This document shows, piece after piece, positions 15,008 through 20,606 of a DNA stretch of 20,606 bases (position 1 is the first letter of the stretch; every line of letters begins with the position of its first letter). A model generated the notes under the pieces. That model was not told the DNA's origin. It did not search any database and saw only the letters and a list, made by a program, of their open reading frames with translations. The DNA lies in contig JBEKHI010000186.1 in NCBI GenBank assembly GCA_050012355.1, positions 1-20,606 of the forward strand. The letters run 5' to 3'. The DNA is from JBEKHI01 sp050012355 (GTDB taxonomy: Bacteria; Actinomycetota; Actinomycetes; Streptosporangiales; Streptosporangiaceae). The position numbers and the translations under genes were made by a program.

Positions 15008-15523
15008 TGTGCGCCGCTGGCAGTTTCGTGGGCCGTCTCCGTCCGCGCGGTGCTGGCGAACCTGGTAAGGAACCGGGCGATCGGCTCGGCGACCGTCCGG
15101 TCCCCCGGGATGACGTGGCCGCCACCGTGCTCTAGGACCAGCGGGTCGGTGAACCGGCTGACGAGCTTGAGCGAGTCTGACCGGGGCACGATCCCGTCGT
15201 TGCGGCCGATCACGTGGACCGAGGGGATCGTGAGCGGGCGCGGGAACAGGTCGGCGTGCTGCGGCAGGAAGCTGGTGAATCCGCCGACCATGATCGCGAA
15301 TCCGCCCCGCGCTCAGCTGGCCGGCGATCCAGTCGCGGGTGCGCTCCCATCCGCTGAAGCCGTCATGCCACCAGCCGAAGTCACCCGAGGCCAGTGACGG
15401 TGCGTCGATGTATACGAATTCGACGTTCGCGGGAAGCGAGCCGGCTAGTGCCGCCATCTGACGGCGCAAGATCGCGCCGGTCCCGTGATACCCGTGCAAG
15501 CACAGCACACGCAGGTCTGGCAT
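15004..15523 (-). pseudogene. FSH1-type serine hydrolase, frameshifted and missing its nucleophile
   Basis: The 5' part (from ATG 15523, with GGAGGT 6 nt upstream) encodes MPDLRVLCLHGYHGTG and then GWERTRDWIAGQLSA. This is the FSH1/serine-hydrolase pattern with its HG oxyanion motif. The 3' part lies in another frame and encodes GGFAIMVGGFTSF, then HVIGRNDGIVP (acid) and LEHGGGHVIPG (histidine). The two frames meet near 15303-15315. Between DWIA and GGFAIMVGGF the family normally has about 40 residues with the GFSQG nucleophile elbow. Here that stretch is gone. Both a deletion and a frame change are thus present, and the gene should be dead although its start signals are intact. It is divergent from the LysR regulator, which may once have controlled it. 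Confidence 0.75.
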
Positions 15524-15705
15524 GGGTGACCTCCGGTCTGCGAAAGGCTGGATGCGGGCTGTCCGGTCCCGCCAGCTGTCAGAGAGCGTGATGGACCGCT
15601 TCGAGTTGATGCTCCGCCACCGGTTCAGCGGCGTGACCTCATCCTGCCGCCGAGCTTTGCTATATGTCCAACAAGTGGATTTACTAGAAATGATAAATTC
15701 TGTGC
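15524..15705 (+). promoter_or_regulatory. LysR promoter region
   Basis: The last 50 bp before the LysR start are strikingly AT-rich for this genome. An inverted repeat ATTTA/TAAAT (15679-15683 and 15694-15698) and a TCCA-N5-TGGA dyad just upstream are candidate LysR-type binding sites. GATAAAT (15692-15698) could be a -10 that places the transcript start at or next to the ATG (15706). No ribosome-binding site is seen, so the message may be leaderless. Confidence 0.4.
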
Positions 15706-16629
15706 ATGGCAATCTCGCTGCGCCAGCTTGAATACTTCGTCACCGTCGTCGATGAGGGCTCATTTACCCGGGCCGCCGAACTGCTGCAGATGAGCCAACC
15801 GGGCCTGTCCCATCAGATCCAGGCTCTGGAGCGCGAACTCGGTGGCCCGCTGCTGGAACGCCTACCGCGAAAGGTGCGCCTAACGCCGGCTGGCCGCACC
15901 GCCCTGCCGCACGCACGAGCCAGCTTGGCCCACGCCGAGCGCGCCAGCAGCGCCGCCCGGCGGGCGTCAGGAGTCCAGACCGGCGAATTGCACGTGGGCA
16001 CCCTGTACTCGATCAGCACCGGAGTCCTGCCCGGCGCCCTGCGCACCTGGCGACGCAGTTACCCCGAACTCCAGGTCCATCTCGTTGAACTGCGCCACAC
16101 CGACGACCTGATCGCCGTCATGGAGGCCGGACAGGCCGACGTAGCAGTCGGACCGACCCCGCCCGGCTGGGACGGCCCGGTCCGGGAGATCGGCGTGGAA
16201 GAGTTCGTTGTCGCCGCCGCTCCGGACACGGACCTGCCGGTCGATCCGCCACGGGTCCGGATGGCCGACCTGGCCGAACATGACTGGGTGCATTACACCA
16301 AGCCCAGCGGCCTGTCCGACATCCTCGACGGCGCCTGCTCCCGTGCCGGATTCCAGCCCCGGCTGTCGGTGCGCACCGAACAAGGGCCGTCCGCGCTCAA
16401 CCTGGCCCGGGCCGGCCTGGGCCTGGCCCTGGTCCCGGGCAACATCGTCCCGCCGCACTTCGACGGCATCCTGCTGCGCCCTGACCCCCCGGTACGCCGA
16501 CCGCTGTCCGTCTACACCCGGGTCCGTCCCGACCCGATCACCGCCGCCTTTGTCGCCGCGATCGCGGTCGAAACTCTCGTGACACCACCCCACATCACCG
16601 CCCGGCTCGGGCAGACGGCCAACGCCTGA
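15706..16629 (+). CDS. LysR-family transcriptional regulator
   Basis: This is a full-length LysR regulator of 307 residues. The winged HTH covers residues 4-62, with the signature FTRAAELLQMSQPGLSHQIQALERELGGPLLER followed by RLTPAG. The effector domain (about 92-290) starts at GELHVGTL and contains QADVAVG and the GLGLALVP turn typical of the family. The start at 15706 gives the normal N-terminus MAISLRQLEYF. It diverges from the broken FSH1-type gene and is followed 32 bp later by a SnoaL-like gene on the same strand, so both are possible targets. The effector is unknown. Confidence 0.95.
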   Translation: MAISLRQLEYFVTVVDEGSFTRAAELLQMSQPGLSHQIQALERELGGPLLERLPRKVRLTPAGRTALPHARASLAHAERASSAARRASGVQTGELHVGTLYSISTGVLPGALRTWRRSYPELQVHLVELRHTDDLIAVMEAGQADVAVGPTPPGWDGPVREIGVEEFVVAAAPDTDLPVDPPRVRMADLAEHDWVHYTKPSGLSDILDGACSRAGFQPRLSVRTEQGPSALNLARAGLGLALVPGNIVPPHFDGILLRPDPPVRRPLSVYTRVRPDPITAAFVAAIAVETLVTPPHITARLGQTANA

Positions 16630-16661
16630 CAAGCACGGTACGCATTCAGGAGGCATCCACT

Positions 16662-17114
16662 ATGTCCGCCATCCCCGCCGATCCCCCGTCGAGCGACCGC
16701 GCTATAGAAAACCTGATCGCAACCTATGCAGAACTCGTCGACAACGGTGACTTCGCCGGTCTCGGCGCGCTGCTGGCCGACGCCACCTTCACCGGCAGTG
16801 GCGCCTCGGTCAGCGGCGCGGACGCCATCGAGCAGATGTTCCGTAACATGCTGATCGTCTATGACGACGGCACGCCACGGACCAAGCACGTCACCACCAA
16901 TGTCATCGTCGATGTGGATGAAGAGGCAGGCACGGCCGCCGCTCGTTCCTACGTGACCGTGTTCCAGGCCCGGCCTGGTCTGACACTGCAAGCCATCGTG
17001 GGCGGTCGGTACCAGGATCGTTTCGAACGCCGCGACGGTCACTGGCACTTCACCGAACGGCGGGTCCGGATCGACCTGGTCGGTGATCTGAGCGGTCATC
17101 TTCATCAGGCCTGA
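16662..17114 (+). CDS. SnoaL-like (NTF2-fold) protein 1
   Basis: This 150-residue protein fits the SnoaL_4/NTF2-like cone fold. An N-terminal helix pair (DRAIENLIATYAELVDNGDFAGL) is followed by ADATFTG and GADAIEQMF. The strands are KHVTTNVIVDVD, AAARSYVTVFQ, QAIVGGRYQDRFER and HWHFTERRVRID. It starts at ATG 16662 with AGGAGG 7-8 nt upstream, the best ribosome-binding site in the window. The fold serves as polyketide cyclase, isomerase, dehydratase or ring-hydroxylase beta subunit; no catalytic set can be assigned. It is likely transcribed with the LysR gene. Confidence 0.85.
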   Translation: MSAIPADPPSSDRAIENLIATYAELVDNGDFAGLGALLADATFTGSGASVSGADAIEQMFRNMLIVYDDGTPRTKHVTTNVIVDVDEEAGTAAARSYVTVFQARPGLTLQAIVGGRYQDRFERRDGHWHFTERRVRIDLVGDLSGHLHQA

Positions 17115-17160
17115 CAGTCCGTATGGTCCGCTCAGGCGGCAGGTCTCGCCCCGGCGGGAA

Positions 17161-17703
17161 ATGCCAGTGACAGTCGCCGGCGCCGACTGGTACAAGCGAG
17201 GGATGACTGCTGATGCCCTGGGCATGCTGGACCGCTTGCTTGCCGAGCGAGAATGCGAACGCCTGATCATCGACTTCGTGCATCGCCTGGATCTAGGACA
17301 GCCCAGCTCCGTAGCAGAACTCTTCACGCCGGACGGAGTCTGGGAGTGGCCCGACGGCGAGCGCCGCGTCGAGGGCCGCGAAGCCCTGCAACGCTATTTC
17401 GGTTCCCGTCCCTCTGACCGGCTGTCGCGGCGCATGATGACCAACATCCTTGTCACTGTGACATCGGCGACGACGGCGAGCGCAACCTCGTACCTGACCA
17501 CCTACCGCGTCGACGGCTACGCCGGTGGCATGTTGGCACCCCGGCTCCCGGTGAACATCGGACACTACGAGGACACCTTCCGCAAGGTCGCGGGCAACTG
17601 GCTCCTCGTCCGGCGCGTCACGTTCCTTGTCTTCGGGAGCAACACCGAACGCCTACCTTCGCCCGTTGCTGACCGCGAGACTGGCTCCCGACCCAGCACT
17701 TAG
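17161..17703 (+). CDS. SnoaL-like (NTF2-fold) protein 2
   Basis: This is a second NTF2-like protein, not a close copy of the first. It has LAERECERLIIDFVHRLDLGQPSSVAELF, then GVWEWPDGERRVEGREALQRYF, MMTNILVTVTSATTASATSYLTTY, and GHYEDTFRKVAGNWLLVRR. The start is uncertain. ATG 17161 gives 180 residues but sits too close to its GGCGGGAA. GTG 17167 is better spaced from that motif, and ATG 17203 (166 residues) gives the N-terminus most like the family. It begins 46 bp after the first SnoaL-like gene and is probably in the same transcript. A role as a small-molecule isomerase or dehydratase is possible but unproven. Confidence 0.8.
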   Translation: MPVTVAGADWYKRGMTADALGMLDRLLAERECERLIIDFVHRLDLGQPSSVAELFTPDGVWEWPDGERRVEGREALQRYFGSRPSDRLSRRMMTNILVTVTSATTASATSYLTTYRVDGYAGGMLAPRLPVNIGHYEDTFRKVAGNWLLVRRVTFLVFGSNTERLPSPVADRETGSRPST

Positions 17704-17918
17704 AACCGGAACGGGCTCCACCCTGCTGTAGGGCTAAGGTCGACGCACGGTGCGGAGCGCGACGGTTACCAGCGGCAGGGTGAACTCGCCGGTCGAGGTC
17801 GCTGGCTGACGTCGACTCTGCTCCTGTTTCCACCCGGCAACGCTATTTGGTGCTCGGGTCAACCAGAGATACCGCCGTCGGAAGTACTGGGCGCTGCGTT
17901 CAGGGGTACGTTCCGCTC
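17704..17918. other. Intergenic spacer with nothing recognised
   Basis: This is 215 bp between the second SnoaL-like gene and the sulfotransferase-like gene. I see no convincing promoter, terminator or repeat. The frame of the downstream gene is open back to an ATG at 17847, but that part does not look family-like. Confidence 0.4.
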
Positions 17919-18599
17919 ATGGCAGTGTTCACGTTGTGGAGTGCACCGCGAGCACGATCGACGGCTTTCTTTCGATCGATGGTTGAGCGGGGCGACATGA
18001 CGGTACTCCACGAACCGTTCTGCAATCTAAGGGACTACGGCGTGCGTGATGAGACGCATAGCATGAGCGTTTTCCTGAAGGACACCCCACCGACCAGCGA
18101 GCACTTCCGGGACGTGCTCGCTGACCAGCGCTTCCTCGCTGAGGCCCGGCATGCATTCCTGATCCGCCGTCCCGAGGAGATCGCAGCGTCGAACTATGCG
18201 CTGTGGCCCGGTATGAACATCCACTCAATCGGGCTCGAGAGGTTGTGCGAGTTGCAGGCCGCTGTCCGCGACGCTGGAGGGAACGCTTCGGTTGTCATCG
18301 ACTCTGACGACCTCGTGTCACGACCTGAAGCGACGATAGCGGCGTACTGTGCCGCGGTCGGACTGCCCTTCAATCCACGGGCGCTCACCTGGGAGCCCGG
18401 TGATCGGCCCGAGTGGCGCCGGTCCGAACGCTGGCACGTGGACGTCAGCACCAGCTCCGGCTTCGAGCGGCGCGAGCGCGTGTACCCGCACACCGTCGAG
18501 AACTCCCGCGACCTGGCCCGGTTCGCCGCCCATCACCAGCCGTTCTACGAGCGGCTTTATGCCCAGCGGCTGGACGTTACGCCGTGGGAGCAACGGTAG
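17919..18599 (+). CDS. Sulfotransferase-like protein
   Basis: This 226-residue protein begins MAVFTLWSAPRARSTAFFRSM, the 5'-phosphosulfate loop pattern of sulfotransferase folds. FLIRRPEEIAAS (80-91) fits the 3'-phosphate-binding motif (Arg and Ser). HEPF at 31-34 is typical of this bacterial subgroup. It should move a sulfuryl group from PAPS to a small hydroxylated acceptor, or be a related P-loop transferase. The start at 17919 is chosen because the core strand begins right there; AGGGG is 13 nt upstream, which is long. An upstream ATG (17847) would add 24 unlikely residues. It is followed by a terminator hairpin at 18652. Confidence 0.82.
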   Translation: MAVFTLWSAPRARSTAFFRSMVERGDMTVLHEPFCNLRDYGVRDETHSMSVFLKDTPPTSEHFRDVLADQRFLAEARHAFLIRRPEEIAASNYALWPGMNIHSIGLERLCELQAAVRDAGGNASVVIDSDDLVSRPEATIAAYCAAVGLPFNPRALTWEPGDRPEWRRSERWHVDVSTSSGFERRERVYPHTVENSRDLARFAAHHQPFYERLYAQRLDVTPWEQR

Positions 18600-18651
18600 A
18601 GTTCCTAGCCCTGCGGCCAGCGGTGATATCCAAGCGAGCGCGTCAACAAAG

Positions 18652-18681
18652 AAGGCCCTCTCCGGCATCGGAGGGGCCTTT
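18652..18681 (-). terminator. Strong terminator hairpin
   Basis: The arms AAGGCCC-TCTCCG and CGGAGGGGCCTT pair over 12 bp with one bulged base around a GCAT loop. On the minus strand the stem is followed by a U-rich CTTCTTTGTT. The hairpin lies 5 bp past the CCA end of the tRNA-Arg relic, so it is probably that tRNA's old terminator. It may also stop plus-strand transcripts from the sulfotransferase-like gene. Confidence 0.75.
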
Positions 18682-18685
18682 GAGC

Positions 18686-18728
18686 TGGCGCGCTCGGAGG
18701 GACTCGAACCCCACTTCTGATCCGTAGT
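18686..18728 (-). repeat. 3' half of tRNA-Arg(ACG): attachment-site relic
   Basis: Read on the minus strand, this 43-bp stretch runs from the anticodon loop (ACTACGGATCAG), through a slightly shortened variable/T-arm with GGTTCGAGTCC, to CCGAGCGCGCCA including an encoded CCA. It matches, from memory, the 3' half of actinobacterial tRNA-Arg with anticodon ACG. Upstream of the loop the match stops at once and no 5' half exists, so it is not a working tRNA gene. A tRNA 3' half starting at the anticodon loop is the usual core of tyrosine-recombinase att sites. The old terminator flanks the CCA side. Confidence 0.65.
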
Positions 18729-18824
18729 TAGAAGGTCAGCGTCCCGCCGAAGTCCGAAAGGGCAGGTCAGGGTCCATGCGGCATCCTAGTAGACCGCCTG
18801 AATCCAACGCCGTCCGACCAGTCT

Positions 18825-19201
18825 GTGAGAGGGCGGCCTGGGTACTGGACCAGGGGTAGATGGGTTACGCTACTTTTTCTCATCCTCGGTTGCGCCATCG
18901 CCACTATTGCCGTCGTCGCCTCGTGCACTGGCCATCCGTGCCCCGGATGCAGCTAGTAAGCTGCTGGAACAGCTGGGTTGCCATCGAACGTACACCGGTC
19001 ACCATCGCGGCAGACCGAACCCTCACCACTCGCGCGGCGCCGGGTCATACCGCATCCCTCTCCCTCGATGACGAGCTAGTGTCGGCCCTCACGGACCTGC
19101 ACAAGCTCCAGACGAAGGCGAGCGAGAACGCCGGAACGGACTACCGCGACGGAATCGAAGACTTCGATTGGTATGTCTCGGGTGACGAATGGTTGCCCTG
19201 A
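18825..19201 (+). pseudogene. Possible decayed lipoprotein gene
   Basis: A GTG at 18825 opens a 43-residue frame that looks like a lipoprotein signal peptide: Arg-rich start, hydrophobic WVTLLFLILGCAIATIAVV and lipobox VASC (31-34), then a TAG at 18954-18956. Coding-like sequence resumes in other frames. DAASKLLEQLG follows at once. Then an acidic tail with good third-position GC (SLDDELVSALTDLHKLQTK ... FDWYVSGDEWLP) ends at 19201. One gene broken by two frame changes would explain this. Alternatively the 113-residue frame from ATG 18860 is a real small protein. I do not recognise the family. Confidence 0.35.
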
Positions 19202-19205
19202 CTCA

Positions 19206-19261
19206 GCCACTTTCCGGGGTTGCTTTTTTACTAGAGCCACGTAATGGTTGGAAAAAGTGGC
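19206..19261. repeat. Inverted repeat upstream of the acyltransferase gene
   Basis: GCCACTTT (19206-19213) and AAAGTGGC (19254-19261) form a perfect 8-bp inverted repeat, extended by near-matching CC/GG, around 40 bp that include a T6 run. It lies just before the acyltransferase start (19289). It could be an operator, or part of a terminator for the decayed upstream gene. Confidence 0.35.
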
Positions 19262-19288
19262 ATTTAGCCAACTAGGGCATTCGAGGGC

Positions 19289-20606
19289 ATGAGCAGTAGT
19301 CCCGAGTCGGCGTCCTGCAGCCGTCAGGCAGTTCGGAAACCGGGCGCGAGCGCGAGCGCGGTTGAGCGTGGCTTCCGGCCGGACATCCAGGGCGTGCGCG
19401 CGATCGCCGTGTCGCTGGTCGTCGTCTACCACTTGTACCCGTCCGCGCTGCCGGGCGGGTTCGCGGGCGTTGATGTCTTCTTCGTCATCTCCGGGTTCCT
19501 CATCACTGGTCACCTGTGGCACACCTGCCAGGAGGCCGGGCGGCTGAGCCTGGCCGAGTTCTGGGGGCGCCGGGCCCGGCGGCTGGTCCCGGCTGCCGCC
19601 CTGGTGCTCGCCGTCACCTGGGGCCTGTCGTACTGGGTGCTGCCATCATCTGAGCTGGCGACCACCGCGCGGCAGATCCGGGCCAGTGCGCTGTACTACC
19701 AGAACTGGCAACTGGCCAGCGACGCGGTCAACTACCTGCAGCAACACGCCGCGGCAACCCCGGTGCAGCATTACTGGTCGCTGTCGGTGGAGGAGCAGTT
19801 CTACCTCGTCTGGCCGCTGCTGTTCCTCGTCGCGCTGTTCATCGCACGGCGCGCCGACGGCGCGGCGCGCCGGACCACGCTGGCGCACCGGATCGTGTTC
19901 ACGCTGACCGCCGGCGTGGTCGCCGCCTCGCTCGCGTACTCGGTCCACGAGTCCTCGGTCGACCCGGCGCAGGCGTACTTCGTCACGACCACCCGGATGT
20001 GGGAGCTGGGCCTTGGCGGCCTGCTGGCGCTGCTGCCCGCCAGCGTCACCGAGCGGGTAGCCAGGCACGGCTGGCTCGGCTGGGCGGGGCTGGCCATGAT
20101 CGTCGCGTCGCAGTTCGTCCTGAACGGATCGACCCCGTACCCCGGCTGGATCGCGCTGCTGCCTGTGGGCGGCACGCTCGCGCTGATCGCCGGGGGGTCG
20201 GCGGCGGGGCGCTGGTCCCCGTGGCGGCTGACGTCGGCGCGGCCGATGGTGTTCCTCGGCGGCATCTCGTACTCGCTGTACCTGTGGCACTGGCCGCTTA
20301 TCGTCTGCTGGACCGCGTGGCGCGGAGCGAGCCCCGGCGTGCTCACCGGGCTACTCCTCATCGCCGTCTCGGTCATCCTCGCCTGGCTGACCAAGATCAC
20401 CGTCGAGGACCGGGTCCGGCTCGCCCCCTTCTTCGTCCGCCACAGGTGGCGGTCGGTATCGACGGCGCTGGCCGCCGTGGTCCCGCTCGCCCTGGTAACG
20501 GCGTTCCTCGTCACTCAGCCGGGCCCGTGGAACGGCAGGCTGGAACCCAGTTACCCTGTCGCCCAGCCGGGCCCGTCGCACGGCAGGCCGGAACCCAGGC
20601 TGGAAC
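19289..20606 (+). CDS. Acyltransferase-3 (OafA/YrhL-type) membrane protein, 3' end outside window
   Basis: This integral membrane O-acyltransferase is 439 codons long up to the right edge. A 26-residue Ser/Ala-rich cytosolic start leads to FRPDIQGVRAIAVSLVVVYHLYP, with the conserved His (H48), and GGFAGVDVFFVISGFLIT. The second conserved block is HYWSLSVEEQFYLVWP (161-176). About ten hydrophobic helices follow, including YSLYLWHWPL near residue 330. After the last helix (about 390-410) the protein enters a Pro/Gly-rich linker with a 16-residue repeat. This suggests a long periplasmic part, often an SGNH domain, beyond the window. It probably O-acetylates a cell-surface glycan or lipid-linked sugar. 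The ATG at 19289 has GAGGG close upstream. Confidence 0.92.
   Translation, partial: MSSSPESASCSRQAVRKPGASASAVERGFRPDIQGVRAIAVSLVVVYHLYPSALPGGFAGVDVFFVISGFLITGHLWHTCQEAGRLSLAEFWGRRARRLVPAAALVLAVTWGLSYWVLPSSELATTARQIRASALYYQNWQLASDAVNYLQQHAAATPVQHYWSLSVEEQFYLVWPLLFLVALFIARRADGAARRTTLAHRIVFTLTAGVVAASLAYSVHESSVDPAQAYFVTTTRMWELGLGGLLALLPASVTERVARHGWLGWAGLAMIVASQFVLNGSTPYPGWIALLPVGGTLALIAGGSAAGRWSPWRLTSARPMVFLGGISYSLYLWHWPLIVCWTAWRGASPGVLTGLLLIAVSVILAWLTKITVEDRVRLAPFFVRHRWRSVSTALAAVVPLALVTAFLVTQPGPWNGRLEPSYPVAQPGPSHGRPEPRLE
20516..20606 (+). repeat. 48-bp tandem repeat in the acyltransferase linker
   Basis: Two copies of a 48-bp unit start at 20516 and 20564. They encode QPGPWNGRLEP-SYPVA and QPGPSHGRPEP-RLE..., that is QPGPxxGRxEP. 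The second copy runs off the window, and AGGCTGGAAC reappears at its very end, so further units are likely. Confidence 0.75.

Noticed and set aside
17811..17819. GTCGACTCT, matching the cupin upstream repeat
   Set aside because: It is a single 9-bp match without the ATGAG half or a partner; GTCGAC is common in GC-rich DNA.
18686..18728. Intact tRNA gene
   Set aside because: There is no D-arm or 5' acceptor strand upstream of the anticodon loop, the anticodon stem has a mismatch and the variable/T region is shortened.
1..20606. CRISPR array, insertion sequence, integrase or complete prophage
   Set aside because: I found no regularly spaced identical repeats and no transposase or recombinase motifs on either strand.

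Overview
The window is high-GC DNA with dense, often overlapping genes, GTG/TTG starts and very high third-position GC. It also carries typical actinobacterial families (GlgX next to an MGH1-like glycosidase, an RsbRD/PucR regulator, an EthA-like monooxygenase). I read it as the chromosome of an actinomycete; genus cannot be fixed from sequence alone. All function calls come from motifs and remembered family sequences, not from searches.

Layout. (1) 1-4623, minus: an alpha-glucan pair, an MGH1/GH63-like glycosidase overlapping glgX by 17 bp (glgX is cut by the left edge). A divergent alpha/beta hydrolase follows (4740-5513, plus), ending in a convergent hairpin-rich spacer. (2) 5691-7996, minus: a membrane-anchored P-loop GTPase-like protein and a single-TM partner. 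They abut a HAD phosphatase gene that has lost its 5' end, and the GTPase gene is more AT-rich than its surroundings, so this looks like an inserted module. (3) 8206-11939: a PucR-type regulator divergent from an EthA-like Baeyer-Villiger monooxygenase and a short-chain dehydrogenase. The monooxygenase appears to have lost its stop codon and runs 136 bp into the dehydrogenase. (4) 11911-13512: a TetR regulator divergent from an NmrA/quinone-oxidoreductase-like gene. Two near-identical 16-bp palindromes overlap a good promoter between them. (5) 13509-14785, minus: a cupin followed by an alpha/beta hydrolase, with an array of GACTCT elements upstream. (6) 14834-15523, minus: two broken hydrolase genes. 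(7) 15706-18599, plus: a LysR regulator, two SnoaL/NTF2-like proteins and a sulfotransferase-like protein. (8) 18600-19288: no intact gene; it holds a strong terminator hairpin, a 43-bp relic of the 3' half of tRNA-Arg (a likely integration scar) and a probable decayed lipoprotein. (9) 19289 to the right edge, plus: a membrane acyltransferase-3 protein with a repeat in its linker.

Overall this is a mosaic of small regulator-plus-oxidoreductase/hydrolase cassettes with several decay scars. The most unusual items are the GTPase/TM pair with its insertion scar, the stop-codon loss in the monooxygenase, the twin TetR operators and the tRNA-Arg relic.
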